Under the pieces are notes generated by a model. It did no database searches. It was given only the letters and a program-made list of their open reading frames with translations, and was not told the origin of the DNA. Below are positions 42,968 through 52,429 of a stretch of DNA of 64,000 nt, piece by piece (the stretch's first letter is position 1; each line of letters begins with the position of its first letter). Position numbers and translations under genes: made by a program. Location of the stretch: assembly GCF_042680125.1 (NCBI RefSeq), contig NZ_JBHTNY010000040.1; one strand, given 5' to 3'. Origin of the DNA: Robinsoniella peoriensis. GTDB lineage: Bacteria; Bacillota; Clostridia; Lachnospirales; Lachnospiraceae.

Positions 42968-43402
42968 ATGAATATAAATATTAAAAAAGATTCCCTCCAC
43001 CTGCTTATCTCAAGGACATTTCATGCCCAGAGAAATATGATCCGCCCCAAACTTCTGGAAGCGGGACTTTGTGTGGGGCAGCCTAAGGTTCTGCATTATC
43101 TCTATGATCATGGAGCATGTATGCAGAAGGAACTGGCTTCGTTTTGCAATGTGGAGCCGGCTACCATGTCGAAGATGCTGGATACGATGGAAAAGAACGG
43201 ATTGATAAAACGAATGGATGTAGCGGGAAACCGCCGGGCATTTCACATTGTACTGACGGATGCAGGGCTTGTTTCCCTTGGAGAGTGGGAAAAAATCTGT
43301 GAAGAGGCAGATGAAAAAAGCCTGCAGGGATTTACAGAAGAAGAACGGGAGCAGTATCGGAATTTTTTAAACCGGATGTATGAAAATATAAACGGCAAAT
43401 AG
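42968..43402 (+). CDS. MarR family transcriptional regulator
   Basis: A 144-residue winged-helix protein: CMQKELASFCNVEPATMSKMLDTMEKNGLIKRMDVAGNRRAFHIVLTDAG (about 50-100) is the MarR DNA-binding core with recognition helix and wing. It is the first gene of an operon with two ABC exporter half-transporters and has twin palindromes at its promoter, so it very likely represses itself and the exporter until a drug-like ligand binds. AGGAGG lies nine bases before the ATG. Confidence 0.9.
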   Translation: MNINIKKDSLHLLISRTFHAQRNMIRPKLLEAGLCVGQPKVLHYLYDHGACMQKELASFCNVEPATMSKMLDTMEKNGLIKRMDVAGNRRAFHIVLTDAGLVSLGEWEKICEEADEKSLQGFTEEEREQYRNFLNRMYENINGK

Positions 43403-43420
43403 CGGGAAGGAGAATGTGCA

Positions 43421-45148
43421 ATGATTCAGAAATTCATGAGATATTTTCATAATTATAAAAAATATCTTTACATCAGCTGCATTTGTGTAGTGCTGGAAAC
43501 CATGTTTGAATTAATTATTCCCATGATTATGGCAGATATCATTGACGTAGGCGTGGTGAATAAAGATGTTCCGTATATCTTTCTGAAAGGTTCTCTGATG
43601 GCATTGTGTGCTCTTTTATCACTGTTTCTGGGAATCTTATATGCCCGTTTTGCGGCACTGGCGGGACAGGGATTTGGGGCAGAGCTTCGGGGGGAAGAAT
43701 TTCGCCGGCTTTCGGAGTTTTCCTTTGGGAATATGGACCGGTTTTCTACTTCCTCACTGATCACCAGGCTTACCAGTGATGTAGCTGTTCTGCAAAATGC
43801 CATCAGCGGAGGGATACGGCCGGCTGTTCGGGCACCTGTCATGCTGGTGATGGCAATCACGATGTCATTTGTGATTAATGCCAGGCTGGCACTTGTCTTT
43901 GTAGCAGCAGTACCGATTTTGGCTGTTGCACTTATTTGCATTATAAGGAAACTGCGTCCCATGTATGGAAAAATGCAAAAAGCTGTTGATATGGTGAACC
44001 GGGTGACCCAGGAAAACCTTATCGCAATCCGGGTTGTGAAATCCTTTGTCCGGGGAAATTATGAAAAGGAAAAGTTTAAAGAAGTAAATGATAATCTACA
44101 GTTTACCAGCGAAAAAGCTTTTCATACGGCAGTGCTTAATATGCCATGTTTTCAGTTTGTGATGTATTTTACCATTGTGGCTATTCTGTGGTTTGGCGGC
44201 AATCTGATATTTGTGGGCAGTATGAAGGTTGGGGAACTGACCGGTTTCTTAAGTTATGTACTGCAGATATTGAATTCCCTGATGATGCTTTCCAATGTAT
44301 TTATGATGCTTACCAGAAGTGTTGCGAGTGCAGGACGTATCCAGGAAGTCATGGAAGAACAAAGCGAAATCAAAGATGACATGGCAAAAGATATAGAAGT
44401 AGGATGTGGGAGCATCGATTTTGAACATGTCAATTTCAAATACAAAGAGGAAGCAGAAGAATATGTACTCAGCGATATTACATTTCACATCGAAGCAGGG
44501 CAGACCATTGGTATCATAGGCGGCACAGGATCTGCCAAGACATCTCTGGTGCAGTTGATTCCGCGGCTGTACGATGTGACGGAAGGAACCGTTAAGATTG
44601 ACGGTATCGATGTAAAAGAGTATCCGATGAAGCATTTGAGAGAAGCAATCGGTATGGTATTACAGAGAAATACATTATTTTCGGGAACGATCCGGGAAAA
44701 TCTGCTCTGGGGAAATGAAAAGGCGGATGACAGTGAAATTAACCGGGCATGTCATATTGCATGTGCTGACGAATTTCTGAAAAAGATTCCCCAGGGTCTG
44801 GATTTTGATCTGGGTCAGGGGGGTGTCAATGTATCCGGTGGACAGAAGCAGCGTCTCTGCATTGCCAGGGCATTGTTAAAACGTCCTAAAATACTGATCC
44901 TGGATGATTCTACAAGTGCGGTGGATACCGCAACGGAAAAGAAGATCCGGGACGGACTGGAACAGTACATGGGAGGTACCACAAAGATAATAATCGCCCA
45001 GAGAATCAGTTCTGTCAAAAATGCAGACCAGATTATTGTATTGGATGACGGGCGTATCAATGCGATAGGAACCCATGAGACGTTAGTGGAGACAAATCCC
45101 ATTTATCAGGAAGTATATACTTCGGGACAGGAAGGAGCTGATAAATAA
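43421..45148 (+). CDS. ABC exporter half-transporter, degenerate-site subunit
   Basis: A 575-residue protein with six membrane helices (1-310) and a C-terminal ATPase. Walker A reads GGTGSAKTS, the signature is VSGGQKQRLCIARA, and after Walker B the catalytic glutamate is replaced by aspartate (ILILDDSTSAVD). This is typical of the non-hydrolysing site in heterodimeric exporters such as BmrC/BmrD or TM287/288. It probably expels a drug, lipid or peptide. It shares one base with the next gene, so equal synthesis is ensured. Confidence 0.9.
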   Translation: MIQKFMRYFHNYKKYLYISCICVVLETMFELIIPMIMADIIDVGVVNKDVPYIFLKGSLMALCALLSLFLGILYARFAALAGQGFGAELRGEEFRRLSEFSFGNMDRFSTSSLITRLTSDVAVLQNAISGGIRPAVRAPVMLVMAITMSFVINARLALVFVAAVPILAVALICIIRKLRPMYGKMQKAVDMVNRVTQENLIAIRVVKSFVRGNYEKEKFKEVNDNLQFTSEKAFHTAVLNMPCFQFVMYFTIVAILWFGGNLIFVGSMKVGELTGFLSYVLQILNSLMMLSNVFMMLTRSVASAGRIQEVMEEQSEIKDDMAKDIEVGCGSIDFEHVNFKYKEEAEEYVLSDITFHIEAGQTIGIIGGTGSAKTSLVQLIPRLYDVTEGTVKIDGIDVKEYPMKHLREAIGMVLQRNTLFSGTIRENLLWGNEKADDSEINRACHIACADEFLKKIPQGLDFDLGQGGVNVSGGQKQRLCIARALLKRPKILILDDSTSAVDTATEKKIRDGLEQYMGGTTKIIIAQRISSVKNADQIIVLDDGRINAIGTHETLVETNPIYQEVYTSGQEGADK

Positions 45149-47007
45149 TGGCAAAAGTAATAGGATATAAGAAGCCCAGAAACATCAAGAAAACCTTAAA
45201 AACTATGCTGCGATATTTTAAACGCCATATCTTTGCGCTATGCCTGGTGACGGTAATGGTTGTAATATCAGCGGGAGCCAATATTTACGGCACTTATCTT
45301 TTAAAGCCTATTGTAAACGATTATATCGTTCCCGGAGATATACCCGGGCTGATTAAAATGCTGCTCTTTATGGGAACCATGTATCTGACCGGAGTTTTAT
45401 GTACCTTTGGTTATACCCAGTTGATGGTGAGAACGGCACAGGCAATGGTAAAGGAAATCCGAAGTGATCTGTTTAGTAAGACCCAGAATCTGCCGCTGTC
45501 TTACTTTGATGCAAAGACCCACGGCGAGTTAATGTCACGGTTTACCAATGACATGGATACGGTACAGGAAGGGTTGAACAATAGTTTCACCATGGTAATA
45601 CAAAGCTTTATTGTCACCGTGGGAACAATTGTAATGATTGTGGTTTTAAATGCCAGGCTGAGTCTCGTTGTTTTTGTATCTTTTATCTGTATGTTTGCAT
45701 TCATCCGTTACAGCAGCAAAAAAAGCCAGAAGTATTTCGCACAGCAGCAAAAATATCTGGGAAGCCTGAATGGGTTTGTAGAAGAAATGGTGGAAGGCGC
45801 TAAAGTGGTCAAGGTGTTCAACCATGAAGAAGAAAATATCCGGGAATTTGAGAGGAGAAATGAAAAACTCCGGGCATCTGCAACAGAAGCGCTGACTCAT
45901 GGGGGACGAATGGTGCCGGTAATTGTCAGCATTTCTTATCTGAATTATGCGATTTCAGCGTGCATTGGCGGTTTGTTTGCAATCAGCGGGCTGATGGATC
46001 TTGGCAGCTTATCCAGTTATCTGGTATATGTACGGCAGACAGCAATGCCGATTAATCAATTTACTCAGCAGATGAATTTTATACTGGCGGCAGTCGCAGG
46101 TGCGGAGCGGATATTTGAAGTTATTGAAGAAGCAGAAGAGGCAGATGCTGGAAAGACTACACTGACGCCGGTGGTTGCAGGCGCAGATGGAAGCCTGGTG
46201 CCATGCAGGGAGCGGGATCATCACTGGGCATGGAGTTGTCCTGACAAAGATGGAAAAGAAGTTCTGGTTCCCATGAGAGGAGATGTACGTTTTCATGATG
46301 TATCCTTCTCTTATGAAGAAAATCATGAAATTCTGCACAAATTAAATCTCTATGCCAAGCCAGGGCAGAAGATCGCTTTTGTGGGTTCAACAGGAGCCGG
46401 AAAGACTACCATTACAAATCTGATCAACCGTTTTTATGAAATTAATCAAGGCGTAATCACCTATGATGGAATTGATATAAAGCAGATCAAAAAGGATGAC
46501 CTGCGCCATTCATTATCAATGGTTTTACAGGATACCCATCTTTTTACCGGAACAATTGAAGAAAATATCCGGTATGGAAAACTGGATGCGGATCATGAAG
46601 AGGTGGTTGCGGCAGCAAAGCTTGCCAATGCCCATTCCTTTATCCGGAGGCTGCCAAATGGATATCAGACCATGCTGCACAGTGACGGAACCAATCTTTC
46701 CCAGGGACAGCGCCAGTTATTGTCCATTGCCCGTGCGGCAATTGCTGATCCCCTGGTACTGATACTGGATGAGGCAACCAGTTCCATCGATACCCGTACA
46801 GAAAAGCTGATCGAAAAAGGCATGGATAAACTGATGCAGGGAAGAACTGTATTCGTCATAGCTCACCGTCTGTCCACCGTTCGAAATGCCAATGCCATTA
46901 TGGTTTTGGAAAATGGCTGTATTATTGAGCGTGGAAGCCATGAGGAATTATTGGAACAAGAAGGTAAATATTATCAGCTTTATAATGGTATGTTCGAATT
47001 GTCATAG
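45148..47007 (+). CDS. ABC exporter half-transporter, catalytic subunit
   Basis: Six membrane helices (to about 320), then a linker of roughly 50 residues (PVVAGADGSLVPCRERDHHW), then a complete ATPase: Walker A GSTGAGKTT near 413, Q-loop VLQDTHLFTG, signature LSQGQRQLLSIARA, Walker B with the catalytic glutamate LILDEATSSID, and H in VIAHRLSTV. Together with the previous subunit it makes an asymmetric pump with one consensus ATP site. The linker insertion resembles that seen in larger subunits of this exporter group. Start overlaps the preceding stop codon. Confidence 0.9.
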   Translation: MAKVIGYKKPRNIKKTLKTMLRYFKRHIFALCLVTVMVVISAGANIYGTYLLKPIVNDYIVPGDIPGLIKMLLFMGTMYLTGVLCTFGYTQLMVRTAQAMVKEIRSDLFSKTQNLPLSYFDAKTHGELMSRFTNDMDTVQEGLNNSFTMVIQSFIVTVGTIVMIVVLNARLSLVVFVSFICMFAFIRYSSKKSQKYFAQQQKYLGSLNGFVEEMVEGAKVVKVFNHEEENIREFERRNEKLRASATEALTHGGRMVPVIVSISYLNYAISACIGGLFAISGLMDLGSLSSYLVYVRQTAMPINQFTQQMNFILAAVAGAERIFEVIEEAEEADAGKTTLTPVVAGADGSLVPCRERDHHWAWSCPDKDGKEVLVPMRGDVRFHDVSFSYEENHEILHKLNLYAKPGQKIAFVGSTGAGKTTITNLINRFYEINQGVITYDGIDIKQIKKDDLRHSLSMVLQDTHLFTGTIEENIRYGKLDADHEEVVAAAKLANAHSFIRRLPNGYQTMLHSDGTNLSQGQRQLLSIARAAIADPLVLILDEATSSIDTRTEKLIEKGMDKLMQGRTVFVIAHRLSTVRNANAIMVLENGCIIERGSHEELLEQEGKYYQLYNGMFELS

Positions 47008-47103
47008 GGACAACAAAATATTTTTGATAAAGCCTGGATGCCACGTAAACCACGGATTAATAAAGGATATCTGGCGAGATATGCAAGAAGTGTAACTTCC
47101 GGG

Positions 47104-47120
47104 AGTACAGGCGCTGTACT
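47104..47120 (+). other. Short perfect hairpin after the ABC operon
   Basis: AGTACAG and CTGTACT are complementary around GCG, in the 218-base gap before the Hpt gene. There is no T run, so it is only a possible transcript-end structure. Confidence 0.35.
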
Positions 47121-47165
47121 GGAATAAACAGGCATTTTAAAAACCTGCTCTGAGCCCAAATATCA

Positions 47166-47194
47166 TTGACTATTCAGGTTTACACCTTTATAAT
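47166..47194 (+). promoter_or_regulatory. Promoter of the Hpt/c-di-GMP operon
   Basis: TTGACT (47166-47171), 17 bases, perfect TATAAT (47189-47194), about 30 bases before the start at 47226. Confidence 0.8.
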
Positions 47195-47225
47195 AGATAT
47201 AAAGTGAACAGGATAGGAGAAGGTT

Positions 47226-47579
47226 ATGGAAATAAAAAACGTATATGAGGAATTAGGGCAGGAAAATTATTCCGCCGTTAAAGATCGTTTTTGTGGCAAT
47301 GAAAAATTGTTAGAGAAATTTGTGAAAAAATTTCTTCTGGATCCTACGTATGAAAAACTGGAAGAGTCTGTCAGCGCAGGAGACCGGCAGGGTATAGAGA
47401 TAAATGCCCACACATTAAAGGGGGTTGCCGGTAATCTGGGATTTTGCAGCCTGCAGTCAGAATGTGCGGAACTGGTTGGCTGTATCAGATTAGATAATAA
47501 TGAGCAGATTCCGGAGTTATTTGAGCGTGTAAAAAGCACCTATACGAATATCATACAAGTAATCAAAAAACTGGATTAG
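47226..47579 (+). CDS. Hpt (histidine phosphotransfer) protein
   Basis: A 117-residue four-helix protein with the phosphoacceptor H62 in NAHTLKGVAGNLGF, the Hpt signature. It shuttles phosphate between a hybrid kinase (not in the window) and a receiver domain. The next gene, 15 bases downstream, encodes a receiver-containing cyclic-di-GMP protein, its obvious partner. A consensus promoter and GGAGAAGG site are present. Confidence 0.88.
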   Translation: MEIKNVYEELGQENYSAVKDRFCGNEKLLEKFVKKFLLDPTYEKLEESVSAGDRQGIEINAHTLKGVAGNLGFCSLQSECAELVGCIRLDNNEQIPELFERVKSTYTNIIQVIKKLD

Positions 47580-47594
47580 GGCAGAGGGTGGACT

Positions 47595-49724
47595 ATGGAA
47601 CAAAAAAGAAGAACCATTTTAATAGTCGACGATATGGAGCTGAACAGAGCAATCCTCAATGAGATGTTTTATCAGAATTACAATGTACTGGAAGCCTGTG
47701 ACGGTGAGCAGGCACTGCAGTTAATTTCTCAGAAAAAGCATGAGATTGATATTATACTGCTGGATATTGTAATGCCTGTAATAGATGGATTTGGAGTATT
47801 GGAAAGTCTGCAGAGGCAGAATCTGATGGAGCGCCTGCCGGTGGTTATGATTACGGCAGAGAATTCGGAAAGCGTTATGAAAAAAGGCTATGCAATGGGA
47901 GTTACGGATATTATAACGAAACCTTTTAATCCAGACATTGTAAGAAGGCGTGTAAAAAATGTACTTGCTTTATACAGCAGGCAGGAGAGCCTGGAAGAAC
48001 TGGTTGAACAACAGACACAGGCGCTGCGCAATCAGACCAGACAGCTTCTGGATGCCCTTAGCAGTATTATAGAGTTTAAAAATATGGAATCGGGTCAGCA
48101 CATACTCAGAATTCGTATCATAACAAAGTTTTTACTACAAAAATTATCTAAGAAATTTCCGGGATATGATCTTACTGCAAAGCAGATAGATACCATATCA
48201 GAAGCTGCTGCAATGCATGATATCGGAAAAATCGCTATTTCCAATTCAATTTTAAATAAACCGGGAAAGCTTACCGCTGAAGAATTTGAGATTATGAAAA
48301 CTCATACGGTAAAAGGATGTGAGGTAGCAAGAAAATTAAAATATATACAAAACCAGGACTTTATGGGATACTGCCTGGACATTTGCCGCCACCACCACGA
48401 GCGCTGGGACGGCAAAGGGTATCCTGACGGTCTGAAAGAGGATGAGATCTCCATATGGGCACAGGTAGTATCTCTTGCAGATGTCTATGATGCGCTCACA
48501 AGCGAACGGGTGTATAAGCGGGCTTACAGCCATCAGGAAGCCTTATATATGATTCAGAATGGTGAATGCGGTATATTTAATCCCCGGCTTTTGAAATGTT
48601 TCATGGAAAATGCAGATGAGATGTATCAGTATCTTTTAAATTTGACGGATGAAAATGCAAGTACCTTCGGTTATGAGGACGAATACGAGCAAAAAACAAC
48701 GGCCAATATGACAAATATTTCCGACCGCACCTTACAGTTATTGGAGCTTGAGCGGGAAAAATATAGAATTATAACGGAACTGTCAGGTGATATCGTGTTT
48801 GACTATGACACGCAGAGAGATCTGCTAAGCTTCTCAGAGAAATTCAGGGAAGTTTTTGGAAGAAATATCATAATAGAAGATGCCCGGCACTGGATGCAGA
48901 ACAGTGGTTTTTTGTATGAGCAGGACAAAAGCAAGTTTATAAAGCATTTGATGATTCTTACCAGTCTGAATGTAACCTGTAAAGTTCAGGTGCGTCTGAT
49001 GGTAACTCAAGATACTTATGAATGGTTTGACGTCTATGTCCATTCCATCTGGAATCAGGAAACCGGTGAGTGCCTGACCCTGATGGGCAAGATGGTCAAC
49101 GTAGACCAGCGTTACAAAGAACTGGAGCAATGGAAGAAAGTAGCCAATACCGATGCCTTAACAGGTCTGTATAATAGAAAGGCATTGGAAGAGAAGATCA
49201 GTGAGGTGCTGGTCAACGAGCATGCACAGCAGTCAGCACTCTGTTTTATAGATTTGGATGATTTCAAACAGGTAAATGATGGTTATGGACATCCTTACGG
49301 AGATGAATTATTAATTGAAATTGCCAGACAATTAAAAGGCTGTGTCAGAAGTACAGATATTACCGGCAGAATAGGCGGAGATGAATTTATTGTATTACTT
49401 CGCAATATAAAATCGGTTCGGGATATGATGGAAAAAGCATCACAGCTTTGTCATACTCTCGGGAAAGGATTTAAGGGATATAACTATTCCGTCAGCATAG
49501 GAATTGCGGTATTCCCCGAAGCCGGAAAGACTTATGAAGAACTGCTCAGCCGGGCTGATCAGGCATTATATTGTTCCAAAAATGCAGGAAAAGACCAGTA
49601 TGTGATCTATGGTGATGATACGGCAGAGATGCCATTTCGTTCTCTGTTATCAGAGGTGGACAGTTTTGTGCAGACCGAAAATGAACTGGCCAAGATTTTA
49701 AATAATGCGGGTATGGAAAAATAA
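47595..49724 (+). CDS. Response regulator with HD-GYP and GGDEF domains
   Basis: Domain order: receiver 1-125 with D57 (LLDIVMP) and K109 (TKPFN); a coiled linker; HD-GYP phosphodiesterase about 150-345 with H208-D209 (AAMHDIGK) and HHERWDGKGYP near 267-277; a PAS-like region about 385-525; and GGDEF cyclase about 535-690 with GGDEF intact at 594-598. Both catalytic motifs look functional, so one protein could make and break cyclic di-GMP, switched by phosphorylation from the upstream Hpt protein. The RxxD inhibitory motif is not obvious. Cytoplasmic; length 709. It ends at a strong terminator. Confidence 0.9.
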   Translation: MEQKRRTILIVDDMELNRAILNEMFYQNYNVLEACDGEQALQLISQKKHEIDIILLDIVMPVIDGFGVLESLQRQNLMERLPVVMITAENSESVMKKGYAMGVTDIITKPFNPDIVRRRVKNVLALYSRQESLEELVEQQTQALRNQTRQLLDALSSIIEFKNMESGQHILRIRIITKFLLQKLSKKFPGYDLTAKQIDTISEAAAMHDIGKIAISNSILNKPGKLTAEEFEIMKTHTVKGCEVARKLKYIQNQDFMGYCLDICRHHHERWDGKGYPDGLKEDEISIWAQVVSLADVYDALTSERVYKRAYSHQEALYMIQNGECGIFNPRLLKCFMENADEMYQYLLNLTDENASTFGYEDEYEQKTTANMTNISDRTLQLLELEREKYRIITELSGDIVFDYDTQRDLLSFSEKFREVFGRNIIIEDARHWMQNSGFLYEQDKSKFIKHLMILTSLNVTCKVQVRLMVTQDTYEWFDVYVHSIWNQETGECLTLMGKMVNVDQRYKELEQWKKVANTDALTGLYNRKALEEKISEVLVNEHAQQSALCFIDLDDFKQVNDGYGHPYGDELLIEIARQLKGCVRSTDITGRIGGDEFIVLLRNIKSVRDMMEKASQLCHTLGKGFKGYNYSVSIGIAVFPEAGKTYEELLSRADQALYCSKNAGKDQYVIYGDDTAEMPFRSLLSEVDSFVQTENELAKILNNAGMEK

Positions 49725-49750
49725 GGCGGATATAACTGCCTTATTTTTTT
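49718..49750 (+). terminator. Intrinsic terminator after the GGDEF gene
   Basis: AAAATAAGGC (49718-49727) pairs with GCCTTATTTT (49738-49747), followed by further Ts. The gap 49751-50029 otherwise shows only the feo inverted repeat. Confidence 0.85.
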
Positions 49751-49973
49751 ACCCTTTTATTTAAACATTATATGTTACAATCGTCCATTTTTCATTTTGT
49801 TTCATTAAAAAGCAGGGAGTATTTATTTTTTTACGGTAATAGTATTCAAATAATTTTTGAAAGAAGCGGTAGTCTAAAAATAAGGCAATATTTTCGTTTA
49901 CAGTCATATATACATCTCCAATCATTCAAAAATATTAGTATTCATGTAACCATATGGCCTCTGGCAGCATACA

Positions 49974-50005
49974 TTAGAATATAGTATCATACTGCTCTAT
50001 TCTAA
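49974..50005 (+). promoter_or_regulatory. Inverted repeat upstream of feoA
   Basis: TTAGAATA (49974-49981) and TATTCTAA (49998-50005) are perfect complements. Between them AGTAT-C-ATACT (49983-49993) forms a second inverted repeat. The position 24 bases before feoA suggests an iron-dependent operator, but it does not match the classic Fur or DtxR consensus well enough to name the regulator. Confidence 0.45.
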
Positions 50006-50029
50006 TTATATTCCGGAGGAGAGAAATAT

Positions 50030-50269
50030 ATGACGCATATTGTACAACTTACTGAATTAAAAAGGGGAGAAAAAGCAGTGATTACAGAGCTGATCTCTTT
50101 TAAAGAAATGAGGCGCAGGCTTCAGGATATGGGAATGATAGAGGGGACAACAGTAGAATGTGTGGGAAAAAGTCCTTTGGGTGACCCCTGTGCTTTTTTA
50201 ATTAGAGGTGCAGTAATTGCTCTTCGTAAAGAGGATGCGGGAAGTGTAATGGTAGAATGCAGTGATTAA
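50030..50269 (+). CDS. feoA: FeoA ferrous iron transport accessory protein
   Basis: A 79-residue SH3-like protein: LTELKRGEKAVITEL, MRRRLQDMGMIEGTTVECVGKSPLGDPCAFLIRGAVIALRKEDA is the FeoA pattern. It is thought to bind FeoB and modulate Fe2+ uptake. It is followed by feoB after 12 bases. A GGAGGAG site precedes the ATG. Confidence 0.93.
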   Translation: MTHIVQLTELKRGEKAVITELISFKEMRRRLQDMGMIEGTTVECVGKSPLGDPCAFLIRGAVIALRKEDAGSVMVECSD

Positions 50270-50281
50270 TAGGAGGCGCTT

Positions 50282-52429
50282 ATGGGAATAAACAGGTCAT
50301 CATCAGGAATGAATTCTGTTGACAAAGAACTCGTAATTCAAAAAGAAAGAGAAGAAGATAAGGTAATTGCACTTGCCGGAAATCCCAATGTGGGGAAAAG
50401 TACTGTTTTTAATCAGCTGACGGGCATGAAGCAGCATACCGGAAACTGGCCGGGAAAAACGGTTGCCAATGCCCAGGGATATTGCTCTTATGGGAATCAG
50501 GGTTATGTAATGGTAGATATTCCGGGATGCTATTCCCTGATGGCACATTCCATTGAAGAAGAAGTGGCAAGAGACTTTATCTGTTTTGAACATCCGGATG
50601 CAGTCGTGGTAGTTTGTGATGCAACCTGTCTCGAACGTAATCTGAATCTGGTATTGCAGATACTGGAAGCTTGTGCCAATGTAGTAGTTTGTGTCAATCT
50701 TATGGATGAAGCAAAGAAAAAGCAGATTAAGATACAATTAGAATCATTATCTGAAAAGACAAAGGTTCCGGTAGTCGGAATAACAGCCAGAAGCAAAAAA
50801 GGTCTGGATCAGATCTTTGAAGGTCTGAATCAAATCTGGGGCCAAACAGAGAACAAGGAACCACTGGTGACCTATCCTGATTATATTGAAGATGCCATTC
50901 ACCAACTGGAGCCAGCCGTAGAAAAATTATGCAAAGGAGTACCAAATTCCAGATGGCTGTGTGCCAGACTGCTGGATGCAGATGAGTGCCTGCGTAAATC
51001 AATGCGGCTGCATATCGGAAATGATCTTCTGGAAAATGAAGAGATACATAATATCCTTTCCGATATTAAATCCAATTTGTCAGACTCAGAAATTTCCAGA
51101 GAACAATTGAGTGATGATATCGCCTCTGCCTTTGTAAAGAAAGCAGAAGATCTATGCAGAGATACGGTTGCTTTCGAAGATAAATCCTATAACCGAAAAG
51201 ACCGCCGGCTAGACCGTTTATTCACAAGTAAGGTAAGCGGGTTTCCGATAATGTTCCTGGTCCTGCTGTTTGTCTTCTGGCTTACAATCACCGGGGCAAA
51301 TTATCCGTCACAGCTTTTGAGCAAGGGATTATTCATGTTGGAAGACCAATTAGTATTATTCTTTCAAAAAATAGGTGCCCCCACAATCTTATATGAAATT
51401 CTGGTATTTGGAATATACCGGGTACTGGCATGGGTAGTGTCCGTCATGCTGCCGCCAATGGCAATTTTCTTCCCTTTGTTTACACTGTTAGAGGACTTTG
51501 GATATTTGCCGAGAGTCGCATTTAATCTGGACAGGTGTTTTAAAAAATGCCAGGCGTGCGGGAAACAGGCTTTGACTATGTGCATGGGGTTTGGCTGTAA
51601 CGCAGCCGGCATCATCGGCTGCCGCATCATAGATTCTCCAAGGGAACGTTTCATAGCAATCATCACCAATAATTTTGTCCCCTGCAATGGAAGACTGCCA
51701 ATCTTAATATCAGTAATTTCCATGTTTTTTGTAGGAAAGGTAACCGGAGTGTTTTCCTCCCTGTTGTCAGCAGTCATTTTAGCAGGAATTATTGTACTTG
51801 GCGTAATAATGACCCTGGTAGTATCCAAAATACTGTCCAAAACAATATTAAAAGGAATGCCATCATCCTTCACTCTAGAATTGCCGCCTTACCGAAGACC
51901 GCAGATCGGAAAAGTGATTGTGCGATCCATCTTTGACCGTACACTCTTTGTATTAGCCCGTGCAGTAGTGATTGCAGCACCTGCAGGACTGGTTATCTGG
52001 CTGATGGCAAATCTGTCAATTGGAGATATGACCATATTAACCCACTGCACCCAGGCACTGGATCCCTTTGCAAAGATGCTGGGTATGGATGGCGTTATAC
52101 TGATGGCGTTTATACTGGGTCTGCCTGCAAATGAAATCGTGATCCCGATTATGATCATGACGTATATGGCACAGGGCAGTCTGATGGAAATTAATGACCT
52201 GGATGTACTAAAACAGCTGCTGGTACAAAATGGATGGACCTGGGTAACGGCAGTCAGCACCATGCTGTTTACGTTGATGCACTGGCCCTGTTCCACAACG
52301 TGTTTAACCATACACAAAGAGACGCAGAGCATAAAGTGGACGCTGGTCTCGGTGGTGGTACCAGCAGTTGTGGGGATCGTGGTTTGCTTTGTGTTTACAT
52401 CGGTGGTAAGGCTGCTTGGGATTGGGTGA
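50282..52429 (+). CDS. feoB: FeoB ferrous iron transporter
   Basis: N-terminal G-protein domain about 24-190 with G1 GNPNVGKS (33-40), G3 DIPGCYSL, G4 NLMDEA; then a helical GDI-type region to about 290 and a membrane domain of eight or so helices with the two Gate motifs (LPPMAIFFPLFTLLEDFGYLPR and PCNGRLPILISVIS) and CMGFGCNAAG. It moves Fe2+ into the cell driven or gated by GTP. A 22-residue hydrophilic N-terminal extension precedes the G domain. Length 715 is normal. It follows feoA in a two-gene operon. Confidence 0.95.
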   Translation: MGINRSSSGMNSVDKELVIQKEREEDKVIALAGNPNVGKSTVFNQLTGMKQHTGNWPGKTVANAQGYCSYGNQGYVMVDIPGCYSLMAHSIEEEVARDFICFEHPDAVVVVCDATCLERNLNLVLQILEACANVVVCVNLMDEAKKKQIKIQLESLSEKTKVPVVGITARSKKGLDQIFEGLNQIWGQTENKEPLVTYPDYIEDAIHQLEPAVEKLCKGVPNSRWLCARLLDADECLRKSMRLHIGNDLLENEEIHNILSDIKSNLSDSEISREQLSDDIASAFVKKAEDLCRDTVAFEDKSYNRKDRRLDRLFTSKVSGFPIMFLVLLFVFWLTITGANYPSQLLSKGLFMLEDQLVLFFQKIGAPTILYEILVFGIYRVLAWVVSVMLPPMAIFFPLFTLLEDFGYLPRVAFNLDRCFKKCQACGKQALTMCMGFGCNAAGIIGCRIIDSPRERFIAIITNNFVPCNGRLPILISVISMFFVGKVTGVFSSLLSAVILAGIIVLGVIMTLVVSKILSKTILKGMPSSFTLELPPYRRPQIGKVIVRSIFDRTLFVLARAVVIAAPAGLVIWLMANLSIGDMTILTHCTQALDPFAKMLGMDGVILMAFILGLPANEIVIPIMIMTYMAQGSLMEINDLDVLKQLLVQNGWTWVTAVSTMLFTLMHWPCSTTCLTIHKETQSIKWTLVSVVVPAVVGIVVCFVFTSVVRLLGIG

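Noticed and set aside
47020..47110. Possible further copy of the structured repeat after the ABC exporter
   Set aside because: It contains a short hairpin, but none of the conserved core (AGTATTCGA hairpin, GCGGGCA, GCATCAGG loop) is present.
49772..49984. 70-residue open frame between the GGDEF gene and feoA
   Set aside because: No ribosome binding site, AT-driven composition (Phe/Ile/Leu-rich) and overlap with the feo inverted repeat.
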